From: Deltaproteobacteria bacterium
Lineage (GTDB): Bacteria; Desulfobacterota; DSM-4660; Desulfatiglandales; B25-G16
Assembly: GCA_018400255.1 (NCBI GenBank)
Contig: JAGYMO010000356.1
Coordinates: 1 to 12,468, forward strand
Direction: 5' to 3'
Length of the DNA: 12,468 nt
The notes under the pieces were generated by a model. That model worked only from the letters and a program-made list of their open reading frames with translations, ran no database searches and was not told the origin of the DNA. A program made the translations under genes and the position numbers. Shown in pieces: positions 1 through 6,426 of this stretch. Position 1 is the first letter of the stretch. Each line of letters starts with the position of its first letter.

Positions 1-8
1 AACATTAT

Positions 9-38
9 AAGGTGCTTAGCAGACAATTCCAGCACCTT
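9..38. repeat. Perfect 8-bp inverted repeat (stem-loop)
   Basis: AAGGTGCT at 9-16 pairs exactly with AGCACCTT at 31-38 around a 14-nt loop. No T-run follows on either strand, so it is not a canonical intrinsic terminator. It could be the 3' end structure of a gene left of the window, or a protein-binding or attachment-type repeat. Function is not known. Confidence 0.45.
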
Positions 39-54
39 GAAAATCTTAACCCAC

Positions 55-83
55 TTGACATCAAAGCTAAGACTTGATACATT
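55..83 (+). promoter_or_regulatory. Candidate sigma70-type promoter for the 253-609 gene
   Basis: A perfect TTGACA (55-60) is followed after 17 nt by TACATT (78-83), which matches TATAAT at four of six positions. A perfect TATAAT also lies at 93-98 but has no -35 box at standard spacing. Either would give a 5' untranslated region of roughly 150 nt before the ATG at 253. The call rests on sequence match only, in AT-rich DNA where chance matches are common. Confidence 0.4.
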
Positions 84-165
84 ATGAATTAATATAATTT
101 CAATTGAAACTAAAATACTTTTTTGGAAATGACTTAAAACTCATCTAAAACACGCCCTTATAAAA

Positions 166-180
166 TCCTATTTTATAGGA
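166..180. repeat. Short perfect palindrome in the 253-609 leader
   Basis: TCCTAT (166-171) and ATAGGA (175-180) form a 6-bp stem with a TTT loop. An overlapping ATAAAA/TTTTAT pair (160-165 and 171-176) is mutually exclusive with it. It sits in the untranslated stretch about 75 nt before the ATG at 253. It may be an operator or a weak RNA hairpin; nothing else in 1-252 looks like a gene. Confidence 0.3.
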
Positions 181-252
181 CACCAACTTATTTTTGAGGT
201 AGATTAATTATTACTACTTATATGACTACAAAGCCCATTTTGGAGCAGCGCT

Positions 253-609
253 ATGCCACTAAAATCATTTTTACAACATATTCAAAACACAATAGCAGGC
301 GAAAAAGATAATGACGGGCTGAAAGTTAACGTCTACCTCGGTAAGGAAGCAAGAAAAAGCATGAAGCAATTAAAGAAAAAGATACCTAATGCCAACGAAG
401 AGCAGCTTGTTGGGGCGTCTCTGCAGCTCTTCGAAAAGAAATTCAATAGAATCACTGAGAGAAAGGCCAAAAGAAAGGGCAAATTACTTAAAAACAAAGG
501 AATGGATTATAAACAAATAGCTGAACAACTAAACAAGGAGGGGTTGCCTTCACCTACAGGTTCTGATCAGTGGCATGATGACATGGTCAATAATATCTTA
601 AAGGAATGA
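253..609 (+). CDS. Small DNA-binding-like protein with a recombinase-type C-terminal tail
   Basis: This gene encodes 118 residues. The ATG is preceded by TGGAG at 241-245 with a 7-nt spacer, which supports the start. The protein is very basic (many Lys/Arg). Residues about 22-66 read as a short beta strand (LKVNVYL) followed by helices, reminiscent of ribbon-helix-helix folds. Residues about 76-118 contain the pattern IAEQLNKEGLPSPTG followed by a Trp and a final NNILKE. This matches the small helical 'recombinase' DNA-binding region of large serine recombinases (IA..LN..G.....G..W....V..IL). There is no catalytic serine resolvase domain, so it cannot be an active recombinase. Likely roles are a DNA-binding regulator or a leftover of a mobile element. 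It stands alone, 182 nt before the next gene. Function is inferred from weak resemblance only. Confidence 0.6.
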   Translation: MPLKSFLQHIQNTIAGEKDNDGLKVNVYLGKEARKSMKQLKKKIPNANEEQLVGASLQLFEKKFNRITERKAKRKGKLLKNKGMDYKQIAEQLNKEGLPSPTGSDQWHDDMVNNILKE

Positions 610-655
610 GTTATTTGGCTATTAGTAACAGGTATTCAGAAGAATTCCTGTGTTT

Positions 656-695
656 GCCGCAAAAAGCAGGTCGACAAGCCTGCGATCCAGGCGGC
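656..695. repeat. Nested and alternative GC-rich inverted repeats
   Basis: In otherwise AT-rich DNA, GCCGC (656-660) can pair with GCGGC (691-695), enclosing a GCAGG/CCTGC stem (666-670 with 679-683). An alternative GCCTG/CAGGC stem (678-682 with 688-692) uses some of the same bases, so the two inner stems exclude each other. No T-run follows. It may be the terminator-like end of the 253-609 transcript or a leader structure for the next operon. Confidence 0.3.
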
Positions 696-715
696 TTGGT
701 AGATAGAATAATAAT

Positions 716-721
716 TATAAT
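716..721 (+). promoter_or_regulatory. Candidate -10 box upstream of the amidotransferase/importer cluster
   Basis: A perfect TATAAT lies 71 nt before the GTG start at 792, inside the palindrome AATTATAATT (713-722). No good -35 hexamer sits 16-18 nt upstream; the nearest match, TTGGTA at 696-701, leaves only 14 nt. If it is real, transcription would need an activator or an alternative -35 contact. It is the only clear promoter element before the six-gene cluster. Confidence 0.3.
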
Positions 722-743
722 TGTAACTATATCAATAGGTCAA

Positions 744-768
744 CAATTATTGCTTGAAACAATAATTG
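744..768. promoter_or_regulatory. 9-bp perfect inverted repeat, possible operator before the amidotransferase gene
   Basis: CAATTATTG (744-752) and CAATAATTG (760-768) are exact reverse complements separated by 7 nt (753-759). The repeat lies just downstream of the candidate -10 box and ends 8 nt before the ribosome binding site at 777-783. Its 25-bp span with half-site centres about 16 bp apart is typical of a dimeric repressor operator. In RNA it would be a weak AT-rich hairpin close to the translation start. The regulator is unknown. Confidence 0.4.
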
Positions 769-776
769 AATAATCG

Positions 777-783
777 AAAGGAG
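777..783 (+). promoter_or_regulatory. Ribosome binding site that fixes the GTG start at 792
   Basis: AAAGGAG lies 8 nt before GTG at 792, an ideal distance. The next possible initiation point that would put cysteine at residue 2 is an ATA codon at 801, 17 nt from this site and not a normal start codon. The site therefore favours GTG and a protein with four residues ahead of the cysteine. Confidence 0.75.
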
Positions 784-791
784 TAAAAAAA

Positions 792-2420
792 GTGTCTACT
801 ATATGCGGTCACTTTGTTCAAAACGGTAAGACTAAGTCAACAGACATTTATGACATGTTAAAAAAAATGGAGCATAGGGGGCCAGACACACACGGCGTAT
901 ATCTCGACGGACAACTGGAGAGGGCTAATCATATTGATGAATTAAAGGGCAATCTGTCTGCTCAGACCCATATCGCACTAGGCCACTCAAGACTGGAGAT
1001 TATGGGCAAAGAAAAAATCACACAGCCATATATTTCCTGCGATGGGAAAATAGCGCTAATTCATAATGGAGAAATCTTTAATTATCAGGAACTGAAAACA
1101 CTTCTGTTCAAAAAACATGAAATAAAGACCGGTAGTGATAGCGAGATTATCGTTCATTTACTCGGAGAAATATATCAAGGTGATCTCCTGGATGCTGTAA
1201 AAAAGATGATAGGACTCCTTGATGGGACATACTCAATCGCCGTTACGGACGGCAATGGAGTTATAGTAGCAAGAGACCCTATAGGGAAAAGACCCCTATA
1301 TTACATAAATAATAATAATATTACATACTTTGCATCAGAAAAAAAGGCCCTTTGGAATGGTAAAGATATCCCGATACGGTTAAACCCTGGAGACATCTTA
1401 AGTGTAACTGATTCCGGGGTAGAGGTACATGAGGGATACCACCTTCAATTTCCACAGATAGATATTGTTGATTTTCGGGAGGCCGTAGAAATATATAAAA
1501 ATGTCCTTATCAAGGCAGTCAAAAAAAGAATAGTGGGTTTAAGCGTATCTCGTATTGGTGTAATATTCTCTGGCGGTATTGACTCTGTTCTTATTACAAA
1601 ACTTTTGCAACGCGAGGGGAAAAATATTATTTGTTACTGCACTGGAACAGAAAAATCTGGAGATATTGTCGCAGCACGTTCAGTAGCAGACGATCTGGGG
1701 CTAGACCTGAAAACAACTATCATCACGGAAAAGATGGTTGAGGATCTATTACCTGAGGTAATTCAAAATGTTGAGGAAAGCGGTTTACTCCAGGTGGAAG
1801 TTGCTATTCCTATGTATTTAGCAGCAAAATTGGCGGCTGAAGACGATATTAAGGTCATGTTTACCGGACAGGCAGCAGACGAGCTATTTGCAGGATACCC
1901 CTGGTATAATGATGTTCTAGGCAATTTTGGTTATGTCAGGCTTCATGAAAAGCTCTGGGAGGATTTGATTCTTTCCTATACTGATACACTTGAGAGGGAG
2001 GACAAGCTTACAATGGCCCATTCAATTGAGCTTCGTGCCCCATATCTCGATAAATTCCTAATTCAAACTGCCATGCGGATGTCACCACGATTAAAAATCC
2101 AGGATAAATACGATAATCTTAGAAAAACAGTTCACCGCCAGGCGGCCGTTGAACTAGGAATCCCCCCTTACATTGCCTTTCGAACAAAAAACCCTGCGCA
2201 ATCAGGCTCAGGAATTCATGAAATTGTTAAAAACATTGCAAAAAGACATATCAACGGAATTGTTGACCACGATCTTGTTAATGCGAATATCAGTAGTGAT
2301 AAGGGTAGTATTTACCGTTACAATAATAATATATATGGGGATGAAGCATCTAGATTTTACCTGCAACAAATAGAAGAGAATATCCAGAAAAAATATATTC
2401 CCCCATTTCTTGCCGCTTAG
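792..2420 (+). CDS. Asparagine synthetase-like glutamine amidotransferase (AsnB family)
   Basis: This gene encodes 542 residues, close to the usual 500-600 of glutamine-hydrolysing asparagine synthetases. The family transfers glutamine-derived ammonia to a carboxylate activated as an acyl-adenylate, in the cytoplasm. Residues 5 to about 190 are the class II glutaminase domain: Cys5, GHSRL with Arg67, NGE at 92-94, and Asp116, the set that binds glutamine in E. coli AsnB. Residues about 230-480 are the synthetase domain: the pyrophosphate loop SGGIDS at 260-265, TGQAADELFAGY at 358-369, the ELRAPYLD segment near 413-420 and RTK near 464-466. Oddly, the nucleophilic cysteine is residue 5 (M-S-T-I-C-G), whereas the family normally has Met-Cys-Gly and needs a free cysteine amino group. 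Either the first four residues are trimmed or the glutaminase is impaired. It leads a cluster with an amidase and a sugar importer, so the substrate may not be aspartate. Fold and chemistry are confident; the exact substrate is not. Confidence 0.88.
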   Translation: MSTICGHFVQNGKTKSTDIYDMLKKMEHRGPDTHGVYLDGQLERANHIDELKGNLSAQTHIALGHSRLEIMGKEKITQPYISCDGKIALIHNGEIFNYQELKTLLFKKHEIKTGSDSEIIVHLLGEIYQGDLLDAVKKMIGLLDGTYSIAVTDGNGVIVARDPIGKRPLYYINNNNITYFASEKKALWNGKDIPIRLNPGDILSVTDSGVEVHEGYHLQFPQIDIVDFREAVEIYKNVLIKAVKKRIVGLSVSRIGVIFSGGIDSVLITKLLQREGKNIICYCTGTEKSGDIVAARSVADDLGLDLKTTIITEKMVEDLLPEVIQNVEESGLLQVEVAIPMYLAAKLAAEDDIKVMFTGQAADELFAGYPWYNDVLGNFGYVRLHEKLWEDLILSYTDTLEREDKLTMAHSIELRAPYLDKFLIQTAMRMSPRLKIQDKYDNLRKTVHRQAAVELGIPPYIAFRTKNPAQSGSGIHEIVKNIAKRHINGIVDHDLVNANISSDKGSIYRYNNNIYGDEASRFYLQQIEENIQKKYIPPFLAA

Positions 2421-2505
2421 ATACAAAATTATCAACGTGCATCATTTATTTATATTTATAGTATCAAATAAAATTGCTATATAGATGTTTAAGCCGTAGT
2501 GAGAG

Positions 2506-3396
2506 ATGAAAACATCAAGGGTTCAAAATAATATGGCAAAAAAATCAAAGAGACTAAAAAAAATATGCATAGCACAAATAAATTATAGCTCTAAAAATAT
2601 CCAAAAACATGTTGAGCGGATAAAAAATATTATTGACCAATATAGAGACTATGACCTGATCGTTTTCCCTGAATTGATTTTGCACGGACATCCCTCCCAT
2701 GAGAGACCTGAAGGATTTCTATACAGAAAGATGAAAGTAATGTACAGCGAGATTTCCAGTGATCTTTATCAATTCGTAAGAACTCTGGATGCCAGGGTGA
2801 TTATTGGAGAGTTAAAAAGGTGGGGCGAAAGGTACTTTAATGTAGCAACTTACATAGACAAAAACTCTATACAGAGCTATACTAAAACACACGTACATTG
2901 GACTGAAAATTTTATCCCTGGAAGGGAGCTAAAAACCTTCGATTCTCCATTAGGAAAAATTGGGATTACTATATGCTTTGATGCGTCATTTTCGGAGGTA
3001 TGGAGGGTTCTTGCACTTAAAGGTGCAGAACTTATCGTGAATATCTCGGCTGTTCCGGCAACATTTCCTGTTGAATATATGTGGCGTAGATTTATAGGGG
3101 CGGCCATTTATAATCAAATTTTTGTCGTTTATGCCAATAGACCTGGCCCCTATTTTTCAGGGCATAGTGCCATCTTTAATCCTGAAGGAGACAAACTGTT
3201 AAGCACAGGTTCCAGGCAGACCATCACGGAGGCTACTATTGATTTAAACGAAGTTCAAAGATGGAGAGATAAAGAAAAGATATATGCAAATAGACGTCCC
3301 CTGCTTTATCGTCGTGAAATTATAAACTTGCATAGGCCTGAGCTTGCTAGTTTACAACCTGAAGCAGTAAAATCCAAACTTGCAATAGCACACTAA
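2506..3396 (+). CDS. Carbon-nitrogen hydrolase, nitrilase superfamily
   Basis: This gene encodes 296 residues of a cytoplasmic-type amidase/nitrilase fold. The Glu-Lys-Cys triad is visible: Glu56 in VFPEL, Lys127 in YTKTH, and Cys157 in GITICFDASF. A further Glu134 precedes the typical FIPG turn. Family members hydrolyse amides, carbamoyl groups or nitriles, releasing ammonia; the ICFDASF surroundings fit amidase/N-carbamoyl branches better than true nitrilases, but I cannot assign a substrate. The ATG at 2506 has only a weak Shine-Dalgarno (GAGAG). ATG 2533, nine codons later, follows AAGGG by 11 nt and may be the real start, since the conserved fold begins near residue 18. It lies 85 nt after the AsnB-like gene and 25 nt before the importer genes, in the same direction, suggesting joint action on one metabolite. 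Confidence 0.88.
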   Translation: MKTSRVQNNMAKKSKRLKKICIAQINYSSKNIQKHVERIKNIIDQYRDYDLIVFPELILHGHPSHERPEGFLYRKMKVMYSEISSDLYQFVRTLDARVIIGELKRWGERYFNVATYIDKNSIQSYTKTHVHWTENFIPGRELKTFDSPLGKIGITICFDASFSEVWRVLALKGAELIVNISAVPATFPVEYMWRRFIGAAIYNQIFVVYANRPGPYFSGHSAIFNPEGDKLLSTGSRQTITEATIDLNEVQRWRDKEKIYANRRPLLYRREIINLHRPELASLQPEAVKSKLAIAH

Positions 3397-3421
3397 ATAA
3401 CCTTCAAAAAGGAGACTTATC

Positions 3422-4714
3422 ATGAAAACTATAAAGATCATGACAATTTTCCTGGGAATCGTTGTTCTAAGCTGCACTAATGTCAAATCGACATGGGCAG
3501 AAAAACCCACAAACATAGTTTTTCTAACATGGAAGCCAAACCAGCCGGAGGTTTGGGATACAGTAATTGAAAACTTCCATCAGAAAAACCCTGACATACA
3601 TATCAAGGTCCAGGTCGGTCCTCATTCCTCCACTCAATATCACGCAATAGTAGCTCAGCGCCTCAAAAACATGGACAAATCTGTGGATGTATTTTTTATG
3701 GACGTTATTTGGCCTCCTGAATTTGCAAATGCGGGCTGGGCATTAGATCTTTCATCAAAGTTTTCCGTCGAGGAGCAAAACAAATTTCTATCCGGGCCAA
3801 TCACAGCGAATACCTACCAAGGAAAAATATATGGAGTTCCTTGCTATCTTGGGGCTGGTCTTTTCTATTACCGAGAGGATCTCCTAAAAAAATACCATTT
3901 TAAACCACCCACACTGTGGAAAGAAATGCTTAAACAGGGAGAGGTAATCCTAAAAGGAGAAAATGAGCAGGGTTTGCATATCTATTCAGGTCAGTTTAAG
4001 CAGTATGAGGGGTTGGTCTGCAATATGATGGAATTTATTTGGTCCAACGGTGGTGCAGTTATTGAACAAAAAACCGGTAAGGTTCTTTTGAATGATCCCA
4101 CAGTCGTTAAATCACTCGAATTCGTCCGAGATAAAATTATCGCAAGGGCCGCACCCAGGGGTGTAATAAATTATGAAGAACCCGAATCGCTGGACCTTTT
4201 TATTCAGGGAAAGACAATCTTCCATCGTAATTGGCCATATGCCTGGGCTGTAGCCAATGATCAAAAAAAATCAAAAATCGCCGGCAAGGTAGGAGTAGGA
4301 ATTATTCCAGCCTTTCAGGGACATAATTCCGCGTCTACCCTTGGGGGATGGCAGTTTGGTATAAACAATTATTCTATGCATGCTCAAAAGGCATGGCGCT
4401 TTGTCCAGTTTATGACATCCCATGAAACACAAAAAATTTTGGCCTTAGACGCGGGACTAGCCCCTACCCGAAGGTCAGTCTATCAAGATCCCGAGGTCCA
4501 GGAAAAGAGGCCACATCTCAATGCCTTTTTGCCCGCATTCAAAAATACAAGGCCCCGTCCCCTTTCTCCGGTTTACCCTATGATTAGCCAGGAACTCCAG
4601 CGTTTTTTCAGTCATGCAATAACAGAAAGCGGATCGGATATTTCTGAGATGGCAGCTGCGTCATCCGCAAGAATTGAAAAATTTTTCGCACTGGGGGCTA
4701 TGATCCCAAAATGA
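3422..4714 (+). CDS. Extracellular sugar-binding protein of an ABC importer (MalE/UgpB type, family 1)
   Basis: This gene encodes 430 residues. AAAAAGGAG at 3406-3414 sits 7 nt before the ATG. The N-terminus is a signal sequence: basic MKTIK, then a hydrophobic core. Cleavage could follow Ala26 (STWA/EKP), giving a free periplasmic protein, or occur before Cys18 (VLSC), giving a lipoprotein with an imperfect lipobox. The mature part has family 1 features: VWDTVIENFHQKNPDI near 44-59, a DVFFMDVIW segment near 89-97, YGVPCYLGAGLFYYRED near 137-152, and a C-terminal LGGWQFGIN (307-315) followed by APTRRSVY and RPRPLSPVYPMIS (347-389). The last pattern is common in trehalose/maltose/glucosylglycerol-type binding proteins. 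The ligand is probably an oligosaccharide or glycoside. Its stop overlaps the next gene's start (ATGA), so translation is coupled. Confidence 0.9.
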   Translation: MKTIKIMTIFLGIVVLSCTNVKSTWAEKPTNIVFLTWKPNQPEVWDTVIENFHQKNPDIHIKVQVGPHSSTQYHAIVAQRLKNMDKSVDVFFMDVIWPPEFANAGWALDLSSKFSVEEQNKFLSGPITANTYQGKIYGVPCYLGAGLFYYREDLLKKYHFKPPTLWKEMLKQGEVILKGENEQGLHIYSGQFKQYEGLVCNMMEFIWSNGGAVIEQKTGKVLLNDPTVVKSLEFVRDKIIARAAPRGVINYEEPESLDLFIQGKTIFHRNWPYAWAVANDQKKSKIAGKVGVGIIPAFQGHNSASTLGGWQFGINNYSMHAQKAWRFVQFMTSHETQKILALDAGLAPTRRSVYQDPEVQEKRPHLNAFLPAFKNTRPRPLSPVYPMISQELQRFFSHAITESGSDISEMAAASSARIEKFFALGAMIPK

Positions 4715-5598
4715 TCCGCAAGGACCAACATCTTTACCTTGCCCTGCTTCTTCCCGCTATTATAGTCCTCCTTCTGTTCATCGCAGCACCTATTATTAAT
4801 TCATTTTTCCTGAGCTTTCACAGGATCATCATCGGGCTTCCGCAACTCAAAACACCCTTTGTAGCCCTGGATAACTATCTGCAATTGCTCAAGGATCCAA
4901 TAGCCCGCCATTCCTTTTTTATCACCATCATTTTCGTTGCCCTTACAACCTTCTTCGAGCTCTTGATAGGGCTTTTTTTAGCCCTTCTCATACATCACCG
5001 TTTTCCAGGACGCGGTGCTTTAAGGGCCTGCGTATTGATCCCATGGGCAATACCCACGGTAGTTTCTGCACAGATGTGGAGGTACCTGTTTAATGACGCA
5101 TATGGAGTAATCAATTATATGATCTTCGGTGCAAACACAAATAGCTATATCCCATGGCTTGCCCTACCTACAACTGCTCTCTCCTCTATTATAGTTGCAG
5201 ATATATGGAAAACATCATCTTTTGCGGCCTTGTTAATACTCGCCGGATTGCAGGTAATCCCGGAGGAACTCTATCAAGCCGCTAAGGTGGATGGCGCAAT
5301 TGTCTGGCAGCGCTTTCGGCATATCACATGGCCGTTAATTCGACCTGCCCTCCTTATAGCGCTGTTATTTCGAACCATCGATGCGTTCCGGGTTTTCGAT
5401 CTTGCCTTTGTAATGACACAGGGAGGACCGGCAGATGCCACGAATGTCCTCCAGCTCTATGGGTATAAAAAGATGTTTGTAGAAGGATGGATGGGCTATG
5501 GCTCAGCAGTATCGGTCTGCATCTTTATTATTGTACTGGTTATTGCCGTCGCTTATGTCAAAATGGTTGGCCGACGCCTACTGGAAGCAAATGTATAA
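4711..5598 (+). CDS. ABC sugar importer permease, MalF/UgpA type
   Basis: This gene encodes 295 residues and is the first inner-membrane subunit of the importer. About six membrane segments can be seen (near 8-30, 68-94, 104-125, 155-180, 208-222 and 262-284). The cytoplasmic EAA loop that docks on the ATPase is at about 185-210 (EELYQAAKVDGA...PLIRP), with the family's conserved Ala, Asp and Gly. MalF relatives of the UgpA/TreT type lack the large periplasmic insert of E. coli MalF, and so does this protein. The ATG overlaps the stop of the binding-protein gene by 4 nt, and its own TAA shares a base with the next ATG. These overlaps indicate stoichiometric, coupled translation. Confidence 0.92.
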   Translation: MIRKDQHLYLALLLPAIIVLLLFIAAPIINSFFLSFHRIIIGLPQLKTPFVALDNYLQLLKDPIARHSFFITIIFVALTTFFELLIGLFLALLIHHRFPGRGALRACVLIPWAIPTVVSAQMWRYLFNDAYGVINYMIFGANTNSYIPWLALPTTALSSIIVADIWKTSSFAALLILAGLQVIPEELYQAAKVDGAIVWQRFRHITWPLIRPALLIALLFRTIDAFRVFDLAFVMTQGGPADATNVLQLYGYKKMFVEGWMGYGSAVSVCIFIIVLVIAVAYVKMVGRRLLEANV

Positions 5599-6422
5599 TG
5601 GGAAAATTACCAAATAAAATTTTATTTATTCTTGGGGTATTTTTGGCTGCAGCCTTCTCATTGGCGCCTTTTTTGTGGTTTGTTTCGGCAGCATTCAAGG
5701 ACCAAACACAAATAACTGCTATCCCGCCAGAATGGCTGCCTTCCTTCTCGGTGGAGGCCTTCTCTTCTACGGTAACTCAGCATGGTATATTCCATTATCT
5801 TTGGAATTCAGTTATTGTAGCCGGCGGAGCTACCCTGGTGACCATAATACTGGGCGCATTAGCGGGATATGCCCTGGCAAGACTCTCGCGAGGCTGGGCA
5901 CAGATCACTCTAATGGGCATCCTTGCATGCGCCATGTTTCCACAAATCGCCATTGTTGGGCCAGTTTGGCGTTTTCTAAAATTTATGGGCTGGCTTAACA
6001 CCTATCAGGGACTAATACTGCCTTATGTGGCCCTTACGCTTCCCCTGGCGATCTGGATTCTAGCCGTCTTTTTCAGGGAAATGCCTGAAGAACTAGAATC
6101 AGCAGCCCTTGTAGATGGCTGCACCAGACTTGGCTCCCTGGTCCGCGTAATAATTCCACTATCGGCTCCGGGACTTTTTACAGCCGCAATCCTGACCTTT
6201 ATCTATGCCTGGAATGAATTCTTTCTTGCACTCTTAATCATGACCGATCCTGCCAGGCAAACAATGCCTGTGGGGATCGCCTTATTTCAGGGAGAACACA
6301 CAATCCCATGGGGAGAAATAGCTGCTGCCTCTTTAATTACAACAGCCCCGTTGATTTTCATGGTGCTCCTTTTCCAGAGACGTATCGTTACCGGGTTGTC
6401 GGCCGGGGCTATAAAAGGATAG
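5598..6422 (+). CDS. ABC sugar importer permease, MalG/UgpE type
   Basis: This gene encodes 274 residues and is the second inner-membrane subunit. The frame stays open upstream to 5487, but I chose ATG 5598. It overlaps the previous stop as TAATG, gives MGKLPNKILF followed by a hydrophobic segment as expected for MalG relatives, and avoids a long overlap in which the upstream residues look like junk. About six membrane segments are visible. The EAA loop is at about 164-192 (EELESAALVDGC...PLSAPG). The end, LSAGAIKG, matches the conserved MalG-family C-terminus that inserts into the ATPase dimer. It pairs with the MalF-type subunit to form the channel. Confidence 0.92.
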   Translation: MGKLPNKILFILGVFLAAAFSLAPFLWFVSAAFKDQTQITAIPPEWLPSFSVEAFSSTVTQHGIFHYLWNSVIVAGGATLVTIILGALAGYALARLSRGWAQITLMGILACAMFPQIAIVGPVWRFLKFMGWLNTYQGLILPYVALTLPLAIWILAVFFREMPEELESAALVDGCTRLGSLVRVIIPLSAPGLFTAAILTFIYAWNEFFLALLIMTDPARQTMPVGIALFQGEHTIPWGEIAAASLITTAPLIFMVLLFQRRIVTGLSAGAIKG

Positions 6423-6426
6423 AAAG

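Noticed and set aside
610..791. tRNA or known riboswitch in the GC-rich patch before the six-gene cluster
   Set aside because: There is no cloverleaf, no T-loop GGTTCRA-type sequence, and no match to riboswitch cores I know, such as c-di-GMP.
801..803. ATA codon as the true start of the AsnB-like gene (would give Met-Cys-Gly)
   Set aside because: AUA initiation is very rare and it lies 17 nt from the ribosome binding site, whereas GTG at 792 is at an ideal 8 nt. Kept only as an alternative in the finding.
2421..2505. Internal promoter between the AsnB-like and nitrilase genes
   Set aside because: The 85-nt AT-rich gap has TATAGT- and TATAGA-like strings but no -35 at correct spacing; not enough to call.
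2877..3107. Open reading frame antisense to the nitrilase-family gene
   Set aside because: It lies wholly inside a well-supported gene, has no ribosome binding site or recognisable domain, and reads as a shadow of the real frame.
5487..5597. An upstream extension of the MalG-type permease reading frame to an ATG at 5487
   Set aside because: It would overlap the first permease by over 100 bases, adds residues unlike the MalG family, and the ATG at 5598 forms the TAATG overlap expected in such operons.
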